A stretch of DNA of 46,941 nucleotides from Dehalococcoidia bacterium (GTDB lineage Bacteria; Chloroflexota; Dehalococcoidia; Dehalococcoidales; UBA1222), in NCBI GenBank assembly GCA_009779255.1, contig WREQ01000006.1, positions 1-46,941 on the forward strand, written 5' to 3'. Positions 10,121-18,219 of the stretch are shown piece by piece. Under the pieces are notes generated by a model. It was not told where the DNA came from and ran no database searches. It was given only the letters and a program-made list of their open reading frames with translations. Numbering within the stretch: the stretch's first letter is position 1; every line of letters begins with the position of its first letter. Made by a program: the position numbers and the translations under genes.

Positions 10121-10360
10121 TCATGCTGGAGCCTTTAGCCTTGAACTTGATTCAGGGGCAGCGAAGCATCCGGTGGGGTGGTGGACGGTTACCCCCTCCG
10201 CCACCAGATCCTTCGGTCGTTACACTCCCTCCAGGATGGACTTGGTCATAAATCCATGCTGGAGGAATGAGCCTGCGAGTGACGAAGCATCCGGAGGAGG
10301 TGGAAGGTTACTCCCCGCCACCAAATCCTTCATCACGCCGAGGCGGGACTCCAGGATGGA
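10121..10360 (-). repeat. Two tandem copies of a ~110-120 bp palindromic repeat (10121-10240, 10253-10360)
   Basis: Same family as the array at 44726-45210, in opposite orientation (CCATGCTGGAGG ... CCTCCAGGATGGA arms). Confidence 0.8.
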
Positions 10361-10382
10361 CTTCGCGGTATAGCATGAGGGC

Positions 10383-10571
10383 ACCCTGCTGGATGACATT
10401 GATGAGTTCAACTGTAAACTCACTGACTGGCTTATCTTCTACAACATCGTTCGTCCTCACCATGCGGTACGCATCAACTGCAGGCAGGGACATTCCCTCA
10501 CGGATTGTCTCAACATACCAGGATTATCTGCTGCTAAGTCCAATATTGTGCTGGACTCATCCCGGTGTTTG
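10383..10571 (+). pseudogene. Degraded C-terminal fragment of an IS481-like (rve integrase core) transposase
   Basis: + frame TLLDDIDEFNCKLTDWLIFYNIVRPHHAVRIN...LSAAKSNIVLDSS; 'WLIFYNtvRPHhA' is typical of DDE transposase C-termini. Approximate end. Confidence 0.7.
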
Positions 10572-10597
10572 ACATGCTGTATCGTTTGTGATATATT
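10569..10597 (+). promoter_or_regulatory. Predicted sigma70 promoter driving the modBC leader
   Basis: TTGACA - 17 nt - TATATT. Confidence 0.6.
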
Positions 10598-10636
10598 GGT
10601 ACTTGTCAGGCACAAGCAGCCTTACTGGCAAGAGAT

Positions 10637-10757
10637 GGCAAGTCCTGCCGGGGGAAACTAGGGTGACGGGTTCTGAGCCAGTCTCGTCTTAAATGGATAA
10701 CCTCCCCCTCCCGTGCGCGGAGCCCTAGGTGTAATCGGGCAAGCGGCAGGACTTGCC
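10637..10757 (+). ncRNA. Candidate structured leader RNA (riboswitch-like) upstream of modBC
   Basis: 14-bp perfect closing stem GGCAAGTCCTGCCG/CGGCAGGACTTGCC enclosing CTAGGG/CCCTAG and two inner hairpins (GACGGG/CTCGTC, CTCC/GGAG). Confidence 0.5.
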
Positions 10758-10869
10758 AACTTCTCTCTGATGATGTATACATAGCATAGCGAACCGCTGC
10801 TAACGGTGGTTTTGTTGTGTTTATGGGTGACTGTAAACGGGAATTGTTGGAATAATAAACCACATCGCT

Positions 10870-11556
10870 ATGATGGACACCTATCTTTCACCGATATGGA
10901 TTTCAGTACGCACCGTGTTGACCGCCACGGCGATAACCTTTTTCCTGGGCATCGGCGCGGCGCATTGGCTGGGGCGCTACACTGGCCGCTTCAGAAGTAT
11001 TATGGATGGCATTTTCATTCTGCCGATGGTGCTACCGCCGACGGTGGTGGGATTCATTCTGCTGGTGATATTCGGCCGCAACGGACCCATCGGCAAAATA
11101 CTGATGGAAATCGGTGTCAACATCATTTTCTCGTGGTGGGCCACTGTCATCGCGGCAGTGGTGATGGCTTTTCCCCTGATGTATATGACCACCCGCGGCG
11201 CCTTCGAGCAGGTGGAGCCTAACATCAAGGACGCCGCCCGCACCCTGGGCGCCTCGGAATGGCGTGTCTTCTGGACGGTGACCATGCCATTGGCCTGGCC
11301 GGGAGTAGCGGCTGCCACCGTGCTGGCGCTGGCGCGCACGCTGGGTGAATTCGGGGCTACGCTGATGCTGGCGGGCAATATACCCGGTCGCACCGCTACA
11401 ATACCAGTCGCCATTTATTTCAGTATTCAGGCCAACGACTATCAAAGTGCTGCTGTGATGGCCGGCATCGTGATGATATTTTCTGTTGTGGCGCTGGCGG
11501 CTGTCAGCTACTGGCAGCGCCGTGCCTCCCGTTCCAGAAGAGTTATCATCAGCTGA
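10870..11556 (+). CDS. modB: Molybdate (or tungstate) ABC transporter permease ModB
   Basis: ILPMVLPPTVVGFILLVIFGRNGPIG; EAA-like loop DAARTLGASEWRVFWTVTMPLAWPG; LARTLGEFGATLMLAGNIPGRTATIPVAIY. Confidence 0.92.
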   Translation: MMDTYLSPIWISVRTVLTATAITFFLGIGAAHWLGRYTGRFRSIMDGIFILPMVLPPTVVGFILLVIFGRNGPIGKILMEIGVNIIFSWWATVIAAVVMAFPLMYMTTRGAFEQVEPNIKDAARTLGASEWRVFWTVTMPLAWPGVAAATVLALARTLGEFGATLMLAGNIPGRTATIPVAIYFSIQANDYQSAAVMAGIVMIFSVVALAAVSYWQRRASRSRRVIIS

Positions 11557-11567
11557 AACGGACAAAT

Positions 11568-12647
11568 ATGCTCAAAGCCAGAATCAAACGCGCGCTACCG
11601 GGATTTACGCTTGATATCGACCTGTCGCTGGATAGGGAGCTGATGACCATTCTCGGGCAATCTGGCTCCGGCAAGACCATGACGCTGGCCTGTATCGCTG
11701 GTCTGGCGCGCCCGGACGAAGGGCGCATCGAGCTGGGCGGCAAGGTGCTTTTTGACTCTGAGGCCGGCATTAATCTTCCCCCGCAGAAAAGACGGGTGGG
11801 ATTCGTCTTCCAGGACTACGCGCTGTTTCCCCACATGACGGTCGCCGACAATGTGGCTTATTCGATTCATGGCCTGCCTTCCGCCGAGGTGAAAGAGAAG
11901 GTGTCGCGGCTGCTTGGCCTGATGAATGTCAGCCCGCTTGCCGACCGCTATCCCCGGCAGCTTTCCGGTGGCCAGCAGCAGCGTGTGGCGATTGCCCGTG
12001 CGCTGGCGCCGGATCCGGACATTCTGCTGCTGGATGAGCCTTTTTCAGCGCTGGACACGCAGCTCAGGGAGCGGCTGGAAATGGAACTGTTGGAACTGCA
12101 GCGGGAGTATCGTTGCAGCATGCTTATGGTGACGCATGATCTGGCGGAAGGCTACAAGCTGGCTTCGCGCGTTGCCGTCTATCATGCAGGGCGCATCGAG
12201 CAGTGTGACCTGCGGGAACGTGTCTTTTTCGCGCCGCTGAATCGTACTGTGGCCCGTCTTACCGGAGTGCGTAACATCATGGTCGGGGCAGTGACGCGTT
12301 TCGAGCCTGACCATGTCTGGATTCATGTCCGGGCGTGGGACAGTGAAATCAAGTGCGTCCTGCCGCCGGATATGCGGCTTGAGGTTGGGCAGCAGGCAGC
12401 TGTCGGCATTCGCCCCGAGTATGTCGAGCTTACTGATGGTTGCGGTGAGAATGTTTTTTCCGCCCGGTCTTTGCAAGTGGTGCGGGGCATATCGGCCGTC
12501 AGCTATCGCTTTCAGCTAGATTGCGACCGGGAGGCGGCGCATCTTGTCAGCGCCTCGATCCCGGCCCCCGGCGCATTTTGTGCCAAGACTGGTGAGTCCT
12601 GCAGGGTACACCTGCCGGCAGCCCATCTCATTGTTATCCCCGAATAG
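11568..12647 (+). CDS. modC: Molybdate ABC transporter ATPase ModC
   Basis: GQSGSGKTMTL, LSGGQQQRVAIARALA, LLLDEPFSALD; 'PPQKRRVGFVFQDYALFPHMTV'; adjacent to modB. Confidence 0.92.
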   Translation: MLKARIKRALPGFTLDIDLSLDRELMTILGQSGSGKTMTLACIAGLARPDEGRIELGGKVLFDSEAGINLPPQKRRVGFVFQDYALFPHMTVADNVAYSIHGLPSAEVKEKVSRLLGLMNVSPLADRYPRQLSGGQQQRVAIARALAPDPDILLLDEPFSALDTQLRERLEMELLELQREYRCSMLMVTHDLAEGYKLASRVAVYHAGRIEQCDLRERVFFAPLNRTVARLTGVRNIMVGAVTRFEPDHVWIHVRAWDSEIKCVLPPDMRLEVGQQAAVGIRPEYVELTDGCGENVFSARSLQVVRGISAVSYRFQLDCDREAAHLVSASIPAPGAFCAKTGESCRVHLPAAHLIVIPE

Positions 12648-12699
12648 GGTAAAATACAATACTGAAATAGCTACTGTCGTGAAAGCGAGTATACAAAAT

Positions 12700-13527
12700 A
12701 TGGGCGTCAGAAATCTCAAGGTACTTATCCGCGGTGGGGGTGAATTGGCCAGCGCCGTCGCCTGCCGGCTGGCTGAAAGCCATTTCAAGGTCATTATGAC
12801 CGACGTGTCGGCTCCCCAAGCGGTGCGGCGGCATGTTTCTTTCTGCGAGGCTGTTTACGATGGCTACAAGACCGTCGAGGGCCGGACCGCCCGACTGGTA
12901 TCCTCTGCCACCCAGTCCCGGGCTGCCTGGAAAGCGGAGGAGATGGCCATTATCGTGGATCCGGACAACACTATTCTTGGCGACATAAAGCCGGATGTTG
13001 TGGTCGATGCCATCATCGCCAAGAAGAATCTGGGAACGCGTATTACTGATGCTGGACTGGTCATCGGTTTGGGAATTGGCTTCGAGGCTGGCAGGGACGT
13101 GCATGTGGTGATTGAGACCAACCGCGGTCATAATCTGGGGCGCGTGCTGCGCAGCGGTATCGCCGAGCCGGACACCGGCAACCCTGGTGACATCTGCGGC
13201 TATACCTTCGAGCGCGTGATGCGGGCGCCATGTGGCGGCATCATCAGGACAGTCAAACAAATCGGCGACATGGTCAAGGCTGGCGACATAGTTGCTTATG
13301 TTGATGGTGAATCGATTAAAACTACCATCCCCGGCGTAATTCGCGGCCTGATCAGGGACGGCACGCCGGTAACCAAAGGTCTCAAGTCGGGTGACGTAGA
13401 CCCGCGTGGCAGGGTTGAGTATATTGATACCATTTCCGACAAGGGACGCACCATATCCGGCGGCGTGCTGGAGGCCATACTGGCGCATTTCAACGGCAGG
13501 AGTTTGCCATCGATATCAACGATCTGA
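12700..13527 (+). CDS. yqeB: Selenium-dependent molybdenum hydroxylase maturation protein YqeB (EF2563 family)
   Basis: VLIRGGGELASAVACRLAESHFKVIMTDVSAPQAVRRHVSFCEAVYDG...VVIETNRGHNLGRV; context with yqeC/xdhC/mocA. Confidence 0.87.
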   Translation: MGVRNLKVLIRGGGELASAVACRLAESHFKVIMTDVSAPQAVRRHVSFCEAVYDGYKTVEGRTARLVSSATQSRAAWKAEEMAIIVDPDNTILGDIKPDVVVDAIIAKKNLGTRITDAGLVIGLGIGFEAGRDVHVVIETNRGHNLGRVLRSGIAEPDTGNPGDICGYTFERVMRAPCGGIIRTVKQIGDMVKAGDIVAYVDGESIKTTIPGVIRGLIRDGTPVTKGLKSGDVDPRGRVEYIDTISDKGRTISGGVLEAILAHFNGRSLPSISTI

Positions 13528-13541
13528 TTGATGTCAACGAA

Positions 13542-14909
13542 TTGTGGCGCGATGTATATCCATACACCGCGGCGCAGATAATCGGGTCTTTCGGGCGCGC
13601 TTCAGGCAGGGTGCTGGAGCTCGGCTCATTTTCCGGCGGCATTTCCTTCGAACTGGCTGGGCGTTATTCGGAGATGCAGCTTGTTATCGCCGATTCCAAT
13701 GCCGCATATCTCGCCTGGCTCGAACAGCAGATTGACAGCCGTGGCCTGCCTTCGCGCATCAAAATAGTTTCGAGCGCTTTGGACGCGCTGCCATTTGCCG
13801 ACGGCAGTTTTGACCTTATTATCCTGCGCGGAGCTTTTTTCTTTATTATGGATGCGCCGTCCATCCTGTCCGAAATCCACCGCGTGCTGGCTTATGGCGG
13901 ACTGGCATTCGTGGGCGGCGGTTATGGTAGGGGTATCCCGCAGGCGGATATTGATGCCATTGCTGATGAATCCCGTCTTCTCAACGACCGCCTTGGGCGC
14001 AGGCGCGTGGCGGTCACCGATTTGAAAGCCCTCGTCGCTACGCGGAATTTGAGCGATGTGGTGCATATTACCGAGGAAGGCGGGGTGTGGCTGGAGATGC
14101 GCAAACCCGCGCCGGTTGCGGAGCATCACGCTGGCGGTCTGGCGGAGGCTCTGGGAGTTGTGGTCGGGGATGTCATATCAGTTGTCGGGGGCGGTGGCAA
14201 AACCAGCCTCATGTTTACCCTGGCTGAGGAACTGGTTCGGGCGGGCAAAAAGGTGATTACCACTACCACCACGCGCATTATGCCGCCGGAGGCGCACCAG
14301 TCGCCATCGTTGGCCGTCGATGAAGACGAAAACCGGCTGATAGCAAAGATCGGGAGCGAACTGGCGCGTTACCCCCATGTAACCGCTGGGCGCTGTGTGG
14401 AGGCAGTCAAGCTCAAAGGGCTGCATTCGGAAACGGTTGACCGGCTGGCCGGGTTGGCGTTGGCGGATTACATAATCAACGAGGCTGACGGAGCGGCACG
14501 GATGCCTGTCAAGGCGCCCAATGCCACCGAGCCGGTGGTTCCTCAAAGCACCACTCTAGTGGTGGCTGTGGTAGGGCTGGATGGCTTGTGCAGGCTGCTA
14601 GGTAGGGATACGGCCTTCCGCGTCGAGTTTATCACCAGTCTCACAGGGTTGCTGGAGGGTGAGGAAATTACCCCGCAGGTCATCACTACCCTGATGACGG
14701 ACAAACATGGTATCATACAAAATACGCCTCCGGGGGCACGCATCGTGCCGTTCCTTAACAAGGCTGATCTGGCGGCGGAGAACACTGTGGCTGCTCTGGC
14801 CGGCGGGATTCTGGCTCGCTGTCACCCGCAAATTGGGCGGGTGGTGTCCGGGGCGGTACTATCGCAAAATAAGACGCTCAGGGTTTTCCTTCCCCTGGCG
14901 CGGGAGTAG
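13542..14909 (+). CDS. Fusion: class I SAM methyltransferase domain (N-terminal ~190 aa) + YqeC selenium cofactor biosynthesis domain
   Basis: VLELGSFSGGISFELAGR...LDALPFADGSFDLIILRG (MTase motifs), then VISVVGGGGKTSLMFTLAEELVRAGKKVITTTTTRIMPPE (YqeC P-loop) and ADYIINEADGAARMPVKAPNATEPVVP. Start codon uncertain (TTG 13542 or upstream alternative). Confidence 0.85.
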   Translation: MWRDVYPYTAAQIIGSFGRASGRVLELGSFSGGISFELAGRYSEMQLVIADSNAAYLAWLEQQIDSRGLPSRIKIVSSALDALPFADGSFDLIILRGAFFFIMDAPSILSEIHRVLAYGGLAFVGGGYGRGIPQADIDAIADESRLLNDRLGRRRVAVTDLKALVATRNLSDVVHITEEGGVWLEMRKPAPVAEHHAGGLAEALGVVVGDVISVVGGGGKTSLMFTLAEELVRAGKKVITTTTTRIMPPEAHQSPSLAVDEDENRLIAKIGSELARYPHVTAGRCVEAVKLKGLHSETVDRLAGLALADYIINEADGAARMPVKAPNATEPVVPQSTTLVVAVVGLDGLCRLLGRDTAFRVEFITSLTGLLEGEEITPQVITTLMTDKHGIIQNTPPGARIVPFLNKADLAAENTVAALAGGILARCHPQIGRVVSGAVLSQNKTLRVFLPLARE

Positions 14910-14911
14910 CT

Positions 14912-15730
14912 ATGCAGAATGATATTTACGCTGAGCTGGTGCGTCTCACTGCCGCTGGAGAGGAAGCGGCGTTAGTGACGGTGATAGCGGTTTCTGGTTC
15001 GACGCCGCGCGAGGAAGGCGCCAAGATGCTGGTGCGCGCCGATGGCTCCATTATGGGGACGATAGGTGGCGGGGCAGTGGAAAACGCTGCCATAAAGGAA
15101 GCACTGGAGGTGTTGAAGCGCGGCGTGGCTAAAAAGTTTGAGTACAAGCTGAACCCTTCCGGTGATCTTGGTATGATCTGCGGCGGGGATACCGAGATTT
15201 TCATCGAGCCGGTCAAATCCGCCCCGCCCCTGTATATCTTCGGCGGCGGGCATATAGCGGTGCCGCTGGCGCGGATGTCTGTCATGTGCGGTTTCAGCGT
15301 CACCGTGATTGACGAGCGTCCGGGGTTTGCCTCGGCGGGGCGCTTTCCCGACGCCGCTACTGTTGCGCTGGAAATTCCGGATGCCTACCGGCAGATGGAA
15401 ATCGGTAGCGGCGCTTATATCGTCATCGTTACCCATGGGCACAACGGGGACGAAGCCGCGCTAGAGGGCGCGCTGAGGACTCCGGCCAGATATATCGGCA
15501 TGATTGGCTCCAAGTCCAAGAACGCTGCTGTTTACGCTCGGCTGGAGGCCAAAGGCTTCTCGCGAGAGCAGCTGGCGCATGTGCATAGCCCCATTGGGTT
15601 GAACATCAAAGCGCAGACGCCGGAGGAGATTGCCGTCAGCATACTGGCCGAGATGATTGCGGTGCGCCGCGCGGCGGGCACGGCGGCGGCCTCCCATATA
15701 TGCGAAAGCGCGCCGTCCGTTGGCAACTAA
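14912..15730 (+). CDS. xdhC: XdhC/CoxI family Mo-hydroxylase maturation protein
   Basis: ALVTVIAVSGSTPREEGAKMLVRADGSIMGTIGGGAVE; FGGGHIAVPLARM; RYIGMIGSKSK. Confidence 0.92.
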   Translation: MQNDIYAELVRLTAAGEEAALVTVIAVSGSTPREEGAKMLVRADGSIMGTIGGGAVENAAIKEALEVLKRGVAKKFEYKLNPSGDLGMICGGDTEIFIEPVKSAPPLYIFGGGHIAVPLARMSVMCGFSVTVIDERPGFASAGRFPDAATVALEIPDAYRQMEIGSGAYIVIVTHGHNGDEAALEGALRTPARYIGMIGSKSKNAAVYARLEAKGFSREQLAHVHSPIGLNIKAQTPEEIAVSILAEMIAVRRAAGTAAASHICESAPSVGN

Positions 15731-15752
15731 ATCATGTGGAGAGATAGATAAA

Positions 15753-17063
15753 ATGGCACATACATGGCAGAATTACTACGACGAACTTAAAAAATATATT
15801 GCCGATCATCCCGCGATCAAGATAACCCCCAAGGTCGTGACGCTTTTTGATGACGAGCGTCCGGAGTTTTATCGTCTCTTTGACGCAGTGCGCACTGCCT
15901 TCGTCAGGGAACGCTTCGCTGCCCAACTCGAGAAGGCATACGACATGGGACGGGGCTGGAAAGAGGCCTGCGATACGGTCAAGAGCGAGATGTTTCTTGA
16001 AGGCATCGATGTGCAGTCCCACCTGAAGTGGTTCTTGGATGATCCGGTGTACGGGCTGATGCACTGGCTGTTCGATCCGCTGTTTGATCTTCTTAAAGAT
16101 AAAATTGATCTCGACGGCTTTATCGCGGCAGGTGATGCGGTGGTGAGCGAACGGTTCCGGCTGTTGTACCGTGAGGGTTACGAACGCTGGGGGACACTGG
16201 CGTTGTTGCATCTGCTTGCTCCCGACCGCCTGTGGCTGGGCAAAACGCACGATTTCTACACTGACAATTTCTTGGAAAAAGACATCGTCGAAGGGCTGAA
16301 CATAGACTGGGTGCATGATCCGGAGGAGTCGAAAAAGCTCGTGTTTAACAACCTGATTCGCGCCTCGTTTGTGGTGCCTGATGTGCTGGTACACACCCCG
16401 AAGCTCAATACCTACATAGGCCTTAGGGCAGGCTGGTACGCCCCTCGCTGGAACGCCAAGGAAATCTCCAGACGGCACGAGTGGGTGGATCTGCTGCAGC
16501 TCTATCGTGATTATGGCACGGGGCAGATATGGCCTGATCTGACGCTGCTTGCCGCCGATGAGCGCCCGGAAGAGTTGCGGTTGATGGCTGACCACAAGCG
16601 CATGGCGCGCCCGGACGTGATAATCGAGTTCATGGAGGAGGATGAGTGGTGGGATGCCGCTCATGTCGAGGCTATTATTCGCCACGATTTGGTGAGTAAT
16701 CCGCGTTTCGGCACATTCATAATCTCTCGTGCTGCGGTGCCCGGCGAGGCCTTCCAGCCTCTTCCCGAAGTAGAGCTGCCGGTTCCCCCAGCGCCTCCCG
16801 TCGAAGATGTCCCCGCCTTGTCTGATGCTTCGTTGGACGAAAATGCTCCGGTGGAACCTGTAGAAAACGTTCCTGCCGCGCCGGTCGAACCCCCGCCCCC
16901 TCCGAAGGCGCGCCCCCTGAGCCTGGCGGAGCTACCACAAAGTGTGCAAGTCATCAGTGTCGGGTATGACATGGCCAAGCTGGCGCCGGTGATGGAAGCC
17001 ATGAAGGCGGCGGCGGCTCATGCCAAAGAGGTGTTTCTCAAGGCCGAGGCAGCCGGCGAGTAA
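15753..17063 (+). CDS. Conserved-looking hypothetical protein, 436 aa, with Pro/Val/Glu-rich linker
   Basis: MAHTWQNYYDELKKYIADHPAIKITPKVVTLFDDERPEFYRLFDAVR...; no family recognised by eye. Confidence 0.75.
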   Translation: MAHTWQNYYDELKKYIADHPAIKITPKVVTLFDDERPEFYRLFDAVRTAFVRERFAAQLEKAYDMGRGWKEACDTVKSEMFLEGIDVQSHLKWFLDDPVYGLMHWLFDPLFDLLKDKIDLDGFIAAGDAVVSERFRLLYREGYERWGTLALLHLLAPDRLWLGKTHDFYTDNFLEKDIVEGLNIDWVHDPEESKKLVFNNLIRASFVVPDVLVHTPKLNTYIGLRAGWYAPRWNAKEISRRHEWVDLLQLYRDYGTGQIWPDLTLLAADERPEELRLMADHKRMARPDVIIEFMEEDEWWDAAHVEAIIRHDLVSNPRFGTFIISRAAVPGEAFQPLPEVELPVPPAPPVEDVPALSDASLDENAPVEPVENVPAAPVEPPPPPKARPLSLAELPQSVQVISVGYDMAKLAPVMEAMKAAAAHAKEVFLKAEAAGE

Positions 17064-17091
17064 CAGCGCGGCTGGTTCAACCTAAAGTACC

Positions 17092-17118
17092 AAAAAGGGA
17101 GCGGCACGCTCCCTTTTT
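17092..17118. terminator. Bidirectional intrinsic terminator
   Basis: AAAAAGGGAGCG-gca-CGCTCCCTTTTT between convergent genes; overlaps the cobJ stop codon. Confidence 0.85.
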
Positions 17119-17860
17119 AATATCCCGCTCCAGGTAGATATGGCCGTGGTGTCACCATGCGCCCGTCCAGCGTGTAGGTCTGCGAATTGCCGATGATGAT
17201 GAGTGTATCAGCGGCGAGTTTTTCGGTCTCAATTTGCGCCATGGTGGTTATCAGAATATTCTCATTGTGGGTCGCGGCTTGGCTCAGCAACCCGGCGGGG
17301 GTGTTGGGGCGGCGGAATCTTCCGATGATGGCTAGCGCTTCCTTGAGCCGCTCCGGGCCGAGCCTGCCCAGCGGGTTGAAGAGCGCGATTACGAAATCCG
17401 CTTCTGCCGCGGATGTGATCCTTTTCTGGATGGTTTCCCACGGAGCGCATTGGTCGGTGAGCGAGATGGCGGCGAAATCACCGCCCAGCGGCGCGCCTAT
17501 TCGTGCGGCGGCGTAGAGCGCCAGGTTAATCCCCGGTACAACCTCGACATCGGCGCTGAGGTTATGCTCCTTCAGATAGCCAAAAAAGGTGGCGGCGATG
17601 GCGTAAATTCCCGGATCGCCGTTGGAAACAATTGCCGCAGTCGCGCCGGTTTGCGCCTTTTCCAGCGCCAGCCGCGAGCGCTCCAGCGGATTGCTGGTTA
17701 CGGCCAGTAGCTCTTTCCCCTGTGTCAGCATGGCGATAAGCGCCAGTGTGTCTGGGTGGCCGATAATCACCCCGGCGCGCCCGATAGCCTCGCGTGCCTG
17801 CGGAGTGATCATTTCCGGCTGCCCCGGGCCGATGCCAACAAGCATAATTTTGCCGTTCAT
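17117..17860 (-). CDS. cobJ: Precorrin-3B/cobalt-factor III C17-methyltransferase
   Basis: MNGKIMLVGIGPGQPEMITPQAREAIGRAGVIIGHPDTL...IVSNGDPGIYA...VVPGINLALYAAARIGAPLGGDFAAISLTD. Confidence 0.9.
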   Translation of the reverse strand: MNGKIMLVGIGPGQPEMITPQAREAIGRAGVIIGHPDTLALIAMLTQGKELLAVTSNPLERSRLALEKAQTGATAAIVSNGDPGIYAIAATFFGYLKEHNLSADVEVVPGINLALYAAARIGAPLGGDFAAISLTDQCAPWETIQKRITSAAEADFVIALFNPLGRLGPERLKEALAIIGRFRRPNTPAGLLSQAATHNENILITTMAQIETEKLAADTLIIIGNSQTYTLDGRMVTPRPYLPGAGY

Positions 17861-17912
17861 TGGCACTAGCATAGTTCAGAGGCGCGGGCGCGTCAAGCGG
17901 GGGTGGGAGAAT

Positions 17913-18116
17913 CTATTTTGTCAGCGACCAGATCAGCGTTATAATCCAGCCGACGCCGGACCATCCCAGAAACAAATTTACCAGTACGATGGCAGCGGCG
18001 TTGCGATGCCGCCGCGATATGGCGATTATACTGGGCAGGAAATAAAGCGCCAGACTAACCGCTATACCTACTACGGCAATCAGTATCGTGAACCATTCAA
18101 AACCAGCAATGTTCAT
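17913..18116 (-). CDS. Superinfection immunity-like small membrane protein
   Basis: LALYFLPSIIAISRRHRNAAAIVLVNLFLGWSGVGWIITLIWSLTK resembles the T4 Imm-like (Imm_superinfect) family. Confidence 0.8.
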   Translation of the reverse strand: MNIAGFEWFTILIAVVGIAVSLALYFLPSIIAISRRHRNAAAIVLVNLFLGWSGVGWIITLIWSLTK

Positions 18117-18219
18117 TGTAAAGCTCCTCGTTCAAGTATTTTTAAGCCCTAATCCACATTGGTGAATGCGCATGCTATACTATTCGCGTCTACTATAGCT
18201 GTAATCATGGAGTAAATCA

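Noticed and set aside
15732-16685. 317-aa minus-strand ORF
   Set aside because: Antisense to the 436-aa hypothetical gene, which has better start context, operon position and terminator.
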